Assembly: GCA_965248255.1 (NCBI GenBank)
Contig: CBDFIW010000003.1
Coordinates: 1,488,001-1,552,000 of the forward strand
Length of the DNA: 64,000 nt
Direction: 5' to 3'
Source of the DNA: JAKZVK01 sp965248255
Lineage (GTDB): Bacteria > Acidobacteriota > Terriglobia > Bryobacterales > UBA6623
Shown here: positions 1-8,442 of the stretch, piece after piece
Position numbering within the stretch: position 1 is the stretch's first letter
How the letters are laid out: the number at the start of each line of letters is the position of its first letter
The notes under the pieces: generated by a model
What the model saw: the letters and a program-made list of their open reading frames with translations, nothing else
The model's database searches: none
Told to the model about the DNA's origin: nothing
Position numbers and translations under genes: made by a program

Positions 1-1538
1 ACGTTGATCTTCACATTGCGCCAACGGCCGTTGAAGACTTGGTCATCGGGATAGTAGGCCACGCTGTAGATGCCGCGCAACTCGGCCTCGATCTGCGGGA
101 AGACCGGCTCCAGGTCCTGAATCGATTGCGCCGGGAAGAGACGTCCGTGCGTGGCGTCGGCGAGCTGCTGCATGCGCTCTCGCGCCTTCCGCGACCAGCC
201 ACGGCCGAAGCGTTCACTCGAGCGCAGGAACACCGGGTAGACGAGCGCGTTCATCTCACGGGCCGCCTTGGCGACCCGTTGGAACTTGACCGCCGAGGGG
301 GCCTCTTGCTTGCTGATCTGGTTATCAATGCCGTCGCTGATGATGATCAAGGCATTGCGCTCGCCGGGACGCTGGTGCAGGTCTTCCGAATAAGCCAGCA
401 CGATGCCGTCGTAAAGCGGCGAGCCGCCGGTGACGTCGGGCAGCTTCTCGATCGTGGCGAGCAATTTGTCGTGATCGTTCAACAGGGGCGCAACCACGTG
501 GAAGACGTCGCCGGCCACCGCGTAGACCGCCACCCGGTCGTGCGGCCCGGCGAGCGCGACCAGGCGCTTGACGGCGGCCAGCATCGCGTCCCGGTCGGGT
601 TTAGTGCTTCCGCTGAGGTCGAGCAGAATCGCCAGGTTGAAAGGCGTCTGGTCCGAGCCGGCGAAGCTCAGCTTTTGAGGCCGGCCCTCCTCGACGACCT
701 CGAAATCCTCGGCAGTAAGATTGGTAGCCGGATGCCCTTCCGCGTCCATGGCAGTGACGATCAGGTTGACCATCCGTACATCCGATCGAAAGACGGTCTC
801 GCCCTCGACGGCAGCGGCTGCTTCCGGTTCCTCAGGCAGCAGCGGCTTGGGCGGCGCCTGAATGGGAGGAGGGGTCAGAATGCGCCGCAGGGCGGCCGGG
901 GCTTGCCACGGCAGCTTGATCGGCGAGTCAGCCGGGATGGGGTGGTCGGCTACACTGACCAGCCCCGGCTCCTTCGCACGTGCGCGGATTGCACCGTAGG
1001 TGATGTGACTCTCCTTGAGCCGGTCTCGCAGACGCCAGATCCTGCGGGTCTCGGTGACTTGAACCTCCTTGTTGGAGAACTTCACGCGCTTGGGTAGTTT
1101 GAGCTGCGCGGGTCGGTTCTCCGAGTCGAATTGAATGCGGGTGGCTTTCAGTGGGACGGCCAGGCGGATGTCGCCGGTTTGGGTTCGCAGCCGCACTTTT
1201 CGGACGAGGCCGGTGATATCGATGGCGCCGTGATCGGTGGTCACATCCAGTCCGTAACCTACCGGGACGACTACGTCCAGTTCGATCGGTTCGTCGTCAG
1301 CGGGTTGACAGTGAAAGATGGTACGGCCGGGGATGCGAGTGATCTTTGTGTCTTCCGGGGTGACCTTGCGGTTCGTGCCTAGACCCTCGATGTGCAACCG
1401 CGGGCCCGACTCGACCTTGATATGGACGCCGCCCACAGGATTGTGAATCTCGAGCGTCTGAGCCGGAGCCGCGACCGCAAGGGCAACGAGTGCGCCTGTC
1501 AACAGAGCCGGACGGAGTTGCATGGGCCGCTTCTTCAT
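1..1538 (-). CDS. VWFA-related domain secreted protein, 3' end missing
   Basis: Partial gene: 512 codons are visible and the C-terminus lies beyond the left edge. It starts at ATG 1536-1538 with a basic n-region and hydrophobic stretch ending in a cleavage-like AAPAQ, so it is probably secreted. Residues about 30-150 are beta-rich with DUF4097/adhesin-like repeats (LDVTTDHGAIDITG, LRTQTGDIRL). From about residue 270 a VWFA-related domain of the type abundant in Acidobacteriota follows: VRMVNLIVTAMDAEG, the MIDAS metal site DLSGS at residues 307-311, LIIISDGID, and YYPDDQVFNGRW near the edge. The exact role of this family is unknown; a metal-dependent adhesion or protein-interaction role is inferred from the MIDAS fold. 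The long plus-strand frame over it is an antisense shadow. Confidence 0.85.
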   Translation of the reverse strand, partial: MKKRPMQLRPALLTGALVALAVAAPAQTLEIHNPVGGVHIKVESGPRLHIEGLGTNRKVTPEDTKITRIPGRTIFHCQPADDEPIELDVVVPVGYGLDVTTDHGAIDITGLVRKVRLRTQTGDIRLAVPLKATRIQFDSENRPAQLKLPKRVKFSNKEVQVTETRRIWRLRDRLKESHITYGAIRARAKEPGLVSVADHPIPADSPIKLPWQAPAALRRILTPPPIQAPPKPLLPEEPEAAAAVEGETVFRSDVRMVNLIVTAMDAEGHPATNLTAEDFEVVEEGRPQKLSFAGSDQTPFNLAILLDLSGSTKPDRDAMLAAVKRLVALAGPHDRVAVYAVAGDVFHVVAPLLNDHDKLLATIEKLPDVTGGSPLYDGIVLAYSEDLHQRPGERNALIIISDGIDNQISKQEAPSAVKFQRVAKAAREMNALVYPVFLRSSERFGRGWSRKARERMQQLADATHGRLFPAQSIQDLEPVFPQIEAELRGIYSVAYYPDDQVFNGRWRNVKIN

Positions 1539-1600
1539 GGTAGCGTCCGGTTCCCACTAGTGGACTGTCGCAAAGAAAACCTAAGGGTAAACGAGCAGCC

Positions 1601-1640
1601 GGGCGGGCACAGGGGCCCACCCGGGGCCCGCCCCTACAGT
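1601..1640. repeat. GC-rich palindromic intergenic repeat
   Basis: Arms GGGCGGGC (1601-1608) and GCCCGCCC (1626-1633) enclose a second G/C-rich palindrome, followed by CCTACAG. It lies inside the left end of the IS3 element, before orfA. A related composition (GTAGGGGCACGG...) occurs at 45907-45957, so this is probably one of a dispersed family of short palindromic repeats. No function is visible. Confidence 0.45.
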
Positions 1641-1725
1641 GTCGCTGGCTACTCGTTGGAATGGACCCGAAAAGCGAGACCAGTAGAGAAGGGACAATGA
1701 ACCAGGGAACGGTAAGGAGGTTCGA

Positions 1726-2111
1726 TTGTCTCGAAGACGATTCACGAAGGAGTTCAAGCTGGCGGCCGTCCGGCGGCTCGAAGCCGGCGAGTCCGGCTCG
1801 GCCCTCGCGCGCGAGCTGGAGGTGAAGCGCGAAAAGCTCTACGACTGGCTGGCACAAGTCGAGCGCTACGGCGTCGAGGAAGCCTTTCCCGGCGCGGGGC
1901 GCGTCCCGGCGGCAGCGCCCGTGTCGAGCCCGGCCACGAAGCCCAGGCCCGCCTCGCGGAGCTGGAACGCAAAGTCGGCCGCCAGGCCATGGAGATTGAT
2001 TTTTTGTCCGCAGCCTTGCGGCGTGTCGAGGATCTGCGCCGGCCGAGCATCGTCAGTGGAACCGGCGCGTCGCTGAGGAAGTACGGGCCGCAAGGCGGCA
2101 AGGCAACATGA
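1726..2111 (+). pseudogene. IS3 transposase orfA, frameshifted
   Basis: HTH protein of the IS3/IS911 type that binds the IS ends. It starts at TTG 1726 with a strong AAGGAGG 5 nt upstream. Residues 1-55 (RRRFTKEFKLAAVRRLEAGE ... EEAFPGAGR) are a normal helix-turn-helix. The conserved C-terminal leucine-zipper part (AELERKVGRQAMEIDFLSAA) is in another frame, entered somewhere within the G/C-rich stretch about 1891-1910, so a 1-base deletion or equivalent has occurred inside orfA. This is upstream of where IS3 elements usually carry out programmed frameshifting, so I read it as a mutation. The corrected frame ends at TGA 2109-2111, overlapping the ATG of orfB as ATGA. Confidence 0.75.
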
Positions 2112-2938
2112 GCACGCTGAGCACGCGCGATTTGTGCCGCTTGAGCGGACTGGCGCGAGCCAGCCTCTACCGCCAGGCCAAACCCGACAGCGAGCAGGTC
2201 GGGGAACTGCGGCAGGCCATTGTCCACGCCGCCTTGGACCATCCGGCCTACGGCACCCGGCGGACGACCCAACAGCTGCGCCGTCAAAAGCTGCTGGTCA
2301 ATCGCAAGCGCGTGCAACGGGTGATGCGCGAAGAGAAGCTCTTGCGGCGACGTCGCCGCACCGTTCCGCGAACGACCGATTCGAAGCACTCGCTGCGGCG
2401 TTATGAAAACCTGACGCGCGATTTCCAACCCACGGGTCCCAACAAACTGTGGGGCTCCGATCTCAGCTACGTACGATTGGGAAACCACTTCGTCTATGTG
2501 GCGGTGGTGTTGGACGTGTATTCGCGGCGCGTGGTGGGCTGGGCCGTGGGTCCGAACCTGAAAACCGAATTGCCGCTGGCGGCGCTGCAACAAGCGTTGA
2601 GCAGCCGGCGTCCGGCGCCGGGCTGGATTCATCATTCCGATCAAGGTTCGCAGTACGCCGCGGAAGCTTATGTAGCCACCCTGCGGCAAGCGGGCGCGAG
2701 GATATCGATGAGCCGCAAGGGCTGCCCGCAGGACAACGCGTACGTGGAAAGCTTTTTCAAGACTTTGAAAAGCGAGGAAGTCGACTGCAGCGAGTATGAA
2801 AGTTTGGCCCAGGCGCAGGCCGAGATCGGCGCTTATATTGAGCGGGAATACAATCGTACGCGATTGCATTCGGCGCTGGGCTATCGGCCGCCGCAAGAGT
2901 ATGAGCGGCTGTGGGAAGAGGCGGCTAGCGCCGCCTGA
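2108..2938 (+). CDS. IS3-family transposase orfB (DDE integrase)
   Basis: 276 residues, the normal length for IS3 OrfB. An HTH_21 region (PAYGTRRTTQQLRRQ) precedes an rve/DDE catalytic core: first Asp in LWGSDLSYV, second Asp in WIHHSDQGSQY, Glu in AYVESFFKTLKSEE, followed by YNRTRLHSALGYRPPQEY typical of the family end. The ATG overlaps the stop of the corrected orfA frame, indicating translational coupling. The catalytic triad is intact, but with orfA broken this copy is probably not autonomous. Confidence 0.92.
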   Translation: MSTLSTRDLCRLSGLARASLYRQAKPDSEQVGELRQAIVHAALDHPAYGTRRTTQQLRRQKLLVNRKRVQRVMREEKLLRRRRRTVPRTTDSKHSLRRYENLTRDFQPTGPNKLWGSDLSYVRLGNHFVYVAVVLDVYSRRVVGWAVGPNLKTELPLAALQQALSSRRPAPGWIHHSDQGSQYAAEAYVATLRQAGARISMSRKGCPQDNAYVESFFKTLKSEEVDCSEYESLAQAQAEIGAYIEREYNRTRLHSALGYRPPQEYERLWEEAASAA

Positions 2939-3287
2939 GTTTTCTTAAGGCATGAGCAGATCTATCGATCCGATGGCGCAGCACAAGGCGGGATGCGGCC
3001 TCAGTAGGCGAGCACCCCGCCCTCATCGTTGCGATGAGTCTGCGGCCGGGTATTCCTTGGTGGGTTGCTCTCCAGCAGAGCCCGCCTCCGCTTCCCCGGA
3101 TGAGTTGATCATGCCCCCATTGGGCTGGATTTGCTATCCTTTTTCAGTCAACCGCGACCCGTCCCTACTTTCTTGGCCTCGCCACAGGGGTCCACTCCAC
3201 GTACACCCAAAGGAATCTCCACGACATTCCACTAGTTGAAGCTTCAGTTATGACGTATTGCGTAACGAGGGCGTGGAATCGTTTACT
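2939..3287. other. Non-coding tail of the IS3 element plus spacer
   Basis: No supported gene. Up to 3231 this is the unusually long right flank of the IS3 element, with the candidate right inverted repeat at its end. The remaining 56 bases separate it from the 3' end of the SMP-30-like gene on the minus strand. Confidence 0.4.
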
Positions 3288-4295
3288 TTACCGCCGGGTC
3301 CCTTTGATCGCGGTCCGGAACTTGAAGAGCGTCTTGCCGGCGGTGACGTAGAGGGTCTTGAGATCCGGCCCGCCGAAGGCACAGTTGGTGATGGTGTCTT
3401 CCGGGATCGGGATGAACTGCTTGCGCTTGCCGTCGGGCGAGAAGACGTGGACGCCGCACTTAGTGTCAAGGGTCTCGCTCGTGCCGCGGCGGCGATGCAG
3501 GCCGGCGGCGACATAAAGGTTGCCTTCCGAGTCGATTGTCATGCCGTCGCCGCTACGCCCGGGATAGAAATCGTGGAACACGCGCATGTTGGTGACGCTA
3601 CCGTCGGGTTGCAAGTCGTAGGCGCGGATCATGCGCGCCCCGCCTTCCTTGCCGTTGGCTTCGATCAGGTAGAACGTCTTGTCGTCGGGCGAGATTACAA
3701 GGCCATTGGGCTTTTCGATCTCGGGCTCGACCAGGATCTGCGCAATCGTGCCGTCGAGGTCGATGCGGTAGACGGCATCGACGTTGGTCTGGTCGGGGGC
3801 CGGGTTGGCGCGAGGCCGGTCGGTGAAGTAGAGCCGTCCCTGGCTGTCAAAGGTCACGTCGTTCGGCTGATTGATGCGCTTGCCTTGGTAGCGGTCGGCG
3901 AGGACCTCGATCTCGCCGGTCTCCATGTTGGTGCGGGTGACGCGCGGGTTGTCGATCGTCTCGTCGCTTCCCTCGCATGCAATCAAGCGCCACCGAGTGT
4001 CGAAGATGAGGCCGTTGGCGCGGTTGCTGGGGTGACGGAAGGTCGTCACCGGGCCGTCGGGGGGCAGCTTCATGATGCGGTGGCCGTACGTGTCAGTGAA
4101 GAAGACGCTGCCGTCTTTGTATACCGTCGGGCCCTCGGTGAAGGTGATGGTTGTCGCGATCTCGACCTCGGGGATATCGGCTTGTGGAGCGGCCTTTGGC
4201 TCGGCCCGTTGGCCGCCGCCACAGCTCGCTGAAACGAGCAAAGCGGTCAAAGACACGAGTGCTACAATGGTCAGCCTGTTCACGCGGTTCACCAT
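3288..4295 (-). CDS. SMP-30/gluconolactonase-family lipoprotein
   Basis: 335 residues starting at ATG 4293-4295. The reading frame is open further upstream, but this Met begins a clear lipoprotein signal (MVNRVNRLTIVALVSLTALL, then VSAS|C), so it is the likely start and the protein is probably lipid-anchored. The rest is a six-bladed beta-propeller of the SMP-30/LRE family: TEGPTVYKDGSVFFTDTYG, NQPNDVTFDSQGRLYFTD, KPNGLVISPDDKTFYLIEA, GDGMTIDSEGNLYVAAG. The Glu in TEGP, Asn in PND and Asp in GDG match the divalent-metal ligands known in this family. Members hydrolyse sugar lactones or related esters; the substrate here cannot be told. Divergent from purE. Confidence 0.85.
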   Translation of the reverse strand: MVNRVNRLTIVALVSLTALLVSASCGGGQRAEPKAAPQADIPEVEIATTITFTEGPTVYKDGSVFFTDTYGHRIMKLPPDGPVTTFRHPSNRANGLIFDTRWRLIACEGSDETIDNPRVTRTNMETGEIEVLADRYQGKRINQPNDVTFDSQGRLYFTDRPRANPAPDQTNVDAVYRIDLDGTIAQILVEPEIEKPNGLVISPDDKTFYLIEANGKEGGARMIRAYDLQPDGSVTNMRVFHDFYPGRSGDGMTIDSEGNLYVAAGLHRRRGTSETLDTKCGVHVFSPDGKRKQFIPIPEDTITNCAFGGPDLKTLYVTAGKTLFKFRTAIKGTRR

Positions 4296-4411
4296 GCCCT
4301 CCAACGGCTTGATCGAATCGTAACAGTATACGTGGCGCCGTGACCCCGTCCGCGGGCGCGGTGTTAGGCGCGGCATGCCGTGCCCACACGGCGTAAGGAG
4401 AGTCCGGCTCG

Positions 4412-4906
4412 ATGGCAGAGGAAGCGAAACCGCTGGTGGCCGTGATGATGGGCAGTACGTCGGACTGGGAGACGATGAAGAATGCCTCCGACGTGCTGAC
4501 GGAGTTTGGCGTACCCCATGAGTGCAAAGCTCTCTCTGCGCATCGCACGCCGGCACTGGCGATGGAGTTTGCCTCGTCGGCCGAGGAGCGTGGTATCCAG
4601 GTCATCATCGCGGCAGCGGGCGGTGCGGCGCACCTGGCGGGGGTCGTGGCGGCGCATACCCTGCTGCCGGTGCTGGGGGTTCCGATGCAGAGCGTCCTCA
4701 ACGGCCTCGACTCGTTGCTCTCGACCGTGCAAATGCCCGGGGGAATTCCGGTGGGCACACTCGCCATCGGCAAGGCGGGCGCGAAGAACGCGGCGCTGCT
4801 GGCGATCGCCATCCTTGCGCGGCAGCGGCCCGACCTGCGCGAGAAGCTCGCGACGTTCCGCCGGGAGCAGACGGAAAAGGTGGCCCAGCGGGCTACGTTG
4901 CCTTAG
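4412..4906 (+). CDS. purE: N5-carboxyaminoimidazole ribonucleotide mutase PurE
   Basis: 164 residues, normal for class I PurE, which converts N5-CAIR to CAIR in purine biosynthesis in the cytoplasm. Diagnostic motifs are present: MMGSTSDWETM near the N-terminus, LSAHRTP (the catalytic His-containing loop), GGAAHLAGVVAAHT and SVQ-type loop NGLDSLLSTVQMPGGIPVGT. The start ATG 4412 has AAGGAG at 4395-4400, somewhat far upstream. purK, its usual partner, is not next to it; the gene stands alone between a divergent lipoprotein gene and an aminopeptidase. Confidence 0.96.
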   Translation: MAEEAKPLVAVMMGSTSDWETMKNASDVLTEFGVPHECKALSAHRTPALAMEFASSAEERGIQVIIAAAGGAAHLAGVVAAHTLLPVLGVPMQSVLNGLDSLLSTVQMPGGIPVGTLAIGKAGAKNAALLAIAILARQRPDLREKLATFRREQTEKVAQRATLP

Positions 4907-5155
4907 GACGGTCCCGATTCCCACACGCAAGCGCCATCAGAGGAGAGGCCGACTCGCTTTAACGGCGGCTTGGTGGCATTCAACGATCTCCCGGCTCCCG
5001 GGTTTCCCCCTTGAGAAACGAGTTGCTCTATGAGGGCGGCCCGAGTATGATGCTGTCACAGCAATAAAGGGTGTCTGTTTCTTGTTGCCTTTGGCCGTAC
5101 CCAACATCAATCTCTTGAAGAATCAGGATTAAAGGGTCACCGACTAGGAGCAAAT

Positions 5156-7663
5156 ATGAATGCACCTTCCCGCATCATTCGAAGGGTATTTGTGGCCGGC
5201 ACCGCCTGTAGCGCGTGTTTGATGACGGTTTCCTTCGCGAATGACGCGAAGCAGTCGGAGGACCCGAACCCGCCGCCGGCAGACGCCCACTATCTTAGCT
5301 TGCGCACTGCCGGGATCGGAGAGAGCGTCGCCATCAATGATCTGACGATCCGAAGGGACGTTGGCCTGTTCCAATTGCAAAGCGGTCGTGTGAGCTTCGT
5401 CGAGCCGGCGCTTGATCGAGTCACCATGGCGGTCTTCACGGGAGAGGGCCGGTTTATTCTCGAGCCACAGCTAAAGAATGAGGTCCGGAACCTGGTTCTG
5501 CTCACCGGCGAGTCCTCGGTCAGCGAGGCGTTCGATGAACTGGTGGTGTGGTTTACCGACGATACCGAGAAAGAAATCCGTGCCAAAGGCAAGCCCGTGG
5601 CGCCTGATGCTCGCGCGGCGGAGGTGCTGCGAAAATTCCGGTCTCGGATGCGCAGCCGCCGGAAGGAACCCCGCAGCGTACTGGAGGCGATGCTGACTGG
5701 GGAAGACATGGAGAATGTGGAAGCCGACATCCTGGCGCGCCTCTATAACCCTCAACGCCCGCCGTTTTTCAACGCCATGATCTACGGCAAGAAGCACGAC
5801 CGGATGAGATTTCAGATCCGGCCGGAGGGAGTTCTGCCGGGGATGCAGGCGGCGGAGGAAGTGGCCCTGATCCACCTGGCGCCCGGCCAAGACAAGGAGG
5901 GCATCTGGTATCTGGCCCATCGCGAAGACGAATATCGGACGCCGGTGAGAGAAACCCTGGAGAGCAAGCAACGAGTCGACGCGACACACTATCGAATCAG
6001 CACCAGGATCGCCGGAAATCGTGATGTGAACGGAACCTGTGAGATGTCATTTACGGCGCGCGCCGGCGGCGACCGTGTTCTAAAGCTCAGCTTGCTGCCG
6101 ACTCTACGCGTCTCCCACGTCAGCTCAGGGGACGGGGCTCCGGTGCCCTTTATTCAAGAGCCCAAAGACGAGGATGCGTCACTTTACGTAGTCTTCCCGG
6201 AAGCTTTGACGGAGGGTGGTGAGTACAAGGTGACGATCGAGTACGCCGGCGACAAGGTGATCGAGGACGCGGGCGGCGGGAACTACGCGGTGGGGGCCCG
6301 TAGCAGTTGGTACCCGAACGTGAACACGTTCAACGACGTGGCCACCTTCGACCTCACCTTCGAGTACCCCAAGAAGACGACTCTCGTCAGCGTCGGCCAA
6401 AGGATCGACGAGCAACGCAAGGGCAAGGCTGCCCGGTCACATTGGAAATCTGACGTTCCGCTCAAGGTGGCGGGATTCAACTACGGCCGATACAAGCAGG
6501 AAACGGCCCGGGAGGAATCCACGGGTTACGAAATCGAGGCCTATGCGACCTCCACCGTACCGGACTTCCTGCGCCGGGGGGCCGATTTGCCGGGGGAGAA
6601 TACCGCGATGCCGACCTCCCAGATGACTCCTTCAAAGATGCTCAAGAAAACGGTCGCTGAAACCAACGCCTCCATCCTTCTCTTCAGCCGTTGGTTCGGT
6701 AAGCCGCCCTATGGACGCATAGCGATTACCCAACAACCGCAGTTCGGTTTCGGCCAATCCTGGCCGACGCTGGTGTACCTTCCCGTCAGCGCCTTTCTCG
6801 ATTCGACGCAACGCTGGATGCTCATGGGCGCCGGCACGTTTCATTTTGCCGAGTTCATTCAAGAGGTCACGCCGCACGAGGTGGCACACCAGTGGTGGGG
6901 GCACATGGTGGGATGGTCGTCCTACCACGACCAGTGGCTGTCAGAGGGTTTCTCGGATTTTTCCGCGAGCGTCTTCGTGCAGGCCGTGAACAAGAAACCA
7001 GATCCGTACTTACAGTTCTTGAAGCGATGGCGCGAGGCCATTCTCGAGAAAAACGAATTCAGGTTTCGGGCCAACGATGTGGGTCCGATCTGGATGGGCC
7101 GGCGGCTGCGCACAGCCAAGACCGGCCGCGCCTACAGCAAGCTGGTCTACGCCAAGGGCGGATTCGTGGTTCACATGCCGCGCCGGCTGATGTTCCACCA
7201 CGAGACCGGTGACGAGGGTTTCGTGAAGATGATGCACGACTTCGTCGAGAGTCATCTTCACAAGAACGCCAGCACCGAGAGCTTCCAGCGCACCGTTGAA
7301 AAGCATATGACCTCGACCATGAATCTCGACGGGAACGGGAAGATGGATTGGTTTTTCAACCAGTGGGTGTACGGGACTGAGGTGCCGAGCTATCGGTTCG
7401 ACTACAACGTCGCGCCCCAAAGCGACGGCGGGGTGTTGCTCAAGGGCACGCTCACCCAAAGCGGCGTTTCGGACGGGTTCAAGACGCAAGTGCCCGTGTA
7501 TCTCCATGTTGGGCAGCGCGTCATCCGGCTGGGCCAAATGCCGGTGAAAGGGAACAACGCTTCGCAGGAGTTGCAGGTCAAGCTCCCCCGCAAGCCTGAC
7601 CGCGTGTCGATCAACCACTACTACGACGTTTTGGCGGACGAGGTCGTGATCAACTCGCAGTAG
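5156..7663 (+). CDS. M1-family zinc aminopeptidase, secreted
   Basis: 835 residues with an N-terminal signal peptide (arginine-rich start, hydrophobic VFVAGTACSACLMTVSFA). The C-terminal half is a gluzincin M1 peptidase: HEVAH at residues 574-578 and the third zinc ligand Glu597 in LSEGFSD, exactly the HEXXH-X18-E spacing. A segment GFGQSWPTLVYLP lies where the exopeptidase GAMEN motif normally is, so that motif is divergent. Residues 30-300 are a long extra N-terminal region without a family I recognise. AGGAG at 5145-5149 supports the start. Predicted to trim N-terminal residues from extracellular or periplasmic peptides. Confidence 0.88.
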   Translation: MNAPSRIIRRVFVAGTACSACLMTVSFANDAKQSEDPNPPPADAHYLSLRTAGIGESVAINDLTIRRDVGLFQLQSGRVSFVEPALDRVTMAVFTGEGRFILEPQLKNEVRNLVLLTGESSVSEAFDELVVWFTDDTEKEIRAKGKPVAPDARAAEVLRKFRSRMRSRRKEPRSVLEAMLTGEDMENVEADILARLYNPQRPPFFNAMIYGKKHDRMRFQIRPEGVLPGMQAAEEVALIHLAPGQDKEGIWYLAHREDEYRTPVRETLESKQRVDATHYRISTRIAGNRDVNGTCEMSFTARAGGDRVLKLSLLPTLRVSHVSSGDGAPVPFIQEPKDEDASLYVVFPEALTEGGEYKVTIEYAGDKVIEDAGGGNYAVGARSSWYPNVNTFNDVATFDLTFEYPKKTTLVSVGQRIDEQRKGKAARSHWKSDVPLKVAGFNYGRYKQETAREESTGYEIEAYATSTVPDFLRRGADLPGENTAMPTSQMTPSKMLKKTVAETNASILLFSRWFGKPPYGRIAITQQPQFGFGQSWPTLVYLPVSAFLDSTQRWMLMGAGTFHFAEFIQEVTPHEVAHQWWGHMVGWSSYHDQWLSEGFSDFSASVFVQAVNKKPDPYLQFLKRWREAILEKNEFRFRANDVGPIWMGRRLRTAKTGRAYSKLVYAKGGFVVHMPRRLMFHHETGDEGFVKMMHDFVESHLHKNASTESFQRTVEKHMTSTMNLDGNGKMDWFFNQWVYGTEVPSYRFDYNVAPQSDGGVLLKGTLTQSGVSDGFKTQVPVYLHVGQRVIRLGQMPVKGNNASQELQVKLPRKPDRVSINHYYDVLADEVVINSQ

Positions 7664-7742
7664 TGGATCCATCCGTGGCACTTCGTAGTTCGGGAAAGCC
7701 GACGAGGCCTCGACCTCAACCGACCAGGCGGAACCGTGGGGG

Positions 7743-7926
7743 CGGCGCTCAGCGGGAGGGTGACATCGAGAAAGGGAGAATGTGTGGCGGCTTTACGACA
7801 TTGGTGGGCAGTGCGTGGGAGTGGGTTGCTGACTGGTGCCAGGATAACTACTATCAATTTGGGCCCTTCGCTTCGAGGGATGGCCAAATTCGTGTAAAAC
7901 GACCTCGGCGCATCGCGGCCGAGACC
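7743..7926 (+). pseudogene. Remnant of a formylglycine-generating-enzyme-like (SUMF1) gene
   Basis: The stretch encodes GSAWEWVADWCQDNYYQFGP, close to the conserved GNVWEWxxDWYxxxYY segment of FGE-sulfatase/SUMF1-fold proteins, and in a neighbouring frame immediately upstream RLYDIGG, the segment that normally precedes it. A frameshift therefore lies around 7795-7815. Only this short internal piece survives; an IS630 insertion at TA 7927-7928 follows and nothing resembling the rest of the domain resumes beyond it. No functional product is expected. Confidence 0.6.
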
Positions 7927-7950
7927 TATTGACTCCCGCATAATATAGAG

Positions 7951-8442
7951 TCAGTCAAAACAAAGAGAAGACTGTTTCCAGAAGGCCGTGATCAAACGCG
8001 GTTTGCGGTACATGCGGCGGAGTGCCTTGCGGGCCCGCTCGTTCAGCTCGCCGTAGTCTTTCGGACAGACGTTCGGCAACTCGTGCTGCTTCCAGTAAGC
8101 CCAGATGTATTCCACCGGATTCAACTCCGGCGCATAGGGTGGCAAGTACTCGGTTGCGATGTGGCCTTCGGAGAGTTCGATGAACTCTTGCACCAGGCGG
8201 CTACGGTGCGCCGGCAGCCGATCCCAGACGATCAGCAGCGGGCGATCGATATGACGTACCAACGCCTTGAGAAAGTCGGTCACTTGCTCTTTGCCGATCG
8301 CACCGGGATAGAGCCGGAAGTAGAAGTTACGCAGCGTCAGCCCCGCCGAGACGGAAAGCTTCTCCCAGTTGAAGTTAAACTGCAGCACCGGTGTTTGGCC
8401 ACGTGGCGCCCAGGTGCGGCAGCGATGCGGCTTCTGACTCAA
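7951..8442 (-). CDS. IS630 transposase catalytic part (copy 1)
   Basis: DDE_3 catalytic half in a separate frame. The first catalytic Asp (LVFIDESGL) lies upstream of the first possible independent start, so the open part listed here (TTG 8440-8442, then SQKPHRCRTWAPRGQTPVL) lacks it; the full enzyme needs frameshifting from the N-terminal part. Second Asp in IVWDRLPAHRS and Glu in YAPELNPVEYIWAYWK are intact. It cuts and rejoins DNA at TA sites. Confidence 0.85.
   Translation of the reverse strand: MSQKPHRCRTWAPRGQTPVLQFNFNWEKLSVSAGLTLRNFYFRLYPGAIGKEQVTDFLKALVRHIDRPLLIVWDRLPAHRSRLVQEFIELSEGHIATEYLPPYAPELNPVEYIWAYWKQHELPNVCPKDYGELNERARKALRRMYRKPRLITAFWKQSSLCFD

Larger units (their letters stand above)
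1561..3231 (+). mobile_element. IS3-family insertion sequence
   Basis: Contains an overlapping orfA/orfB transposase pair on the plus strand. Proposed ends are inverted repeats starting TGGACTGTCG (from 1561) and, read on the minus strand from 3231, TGGAATGTCG; both continue to a CCT..GGGT block, and both are flanked by CTAG (1557-1560 and 3232-3235), a plausible 4-bp target duplication. Odd for the family: about 290 bp of non-coding DNA between orfB and the right end, so the boundaries are less certain than the identity. A nearer candidate right end exists around 2945-2958, where AAGAAAAC matches the left end but no target duplication is seen. Confidence 0.6.

Noticed and set aside
39..1097. 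352-codon plus-strand open frame
   Set aside because: Antisense to the VWFA gene, whose minus-strand translation has clear motifs; the plus frame has none.
1555..3236. CCACTAGT as an 8-bp direct repeat flanking the IS3 element
   Set aside because: ACTAGT is self-complementary, so most of the match is explained by the inverted ends; CTAG is the more likely duplication.
3258..4232. 324-codon plus-strand open frame over the SMP-30-like gene
   Set aside because: Shadow frame in GC-rich DNA; the minus strand encodes a recognisable beta-propeller.
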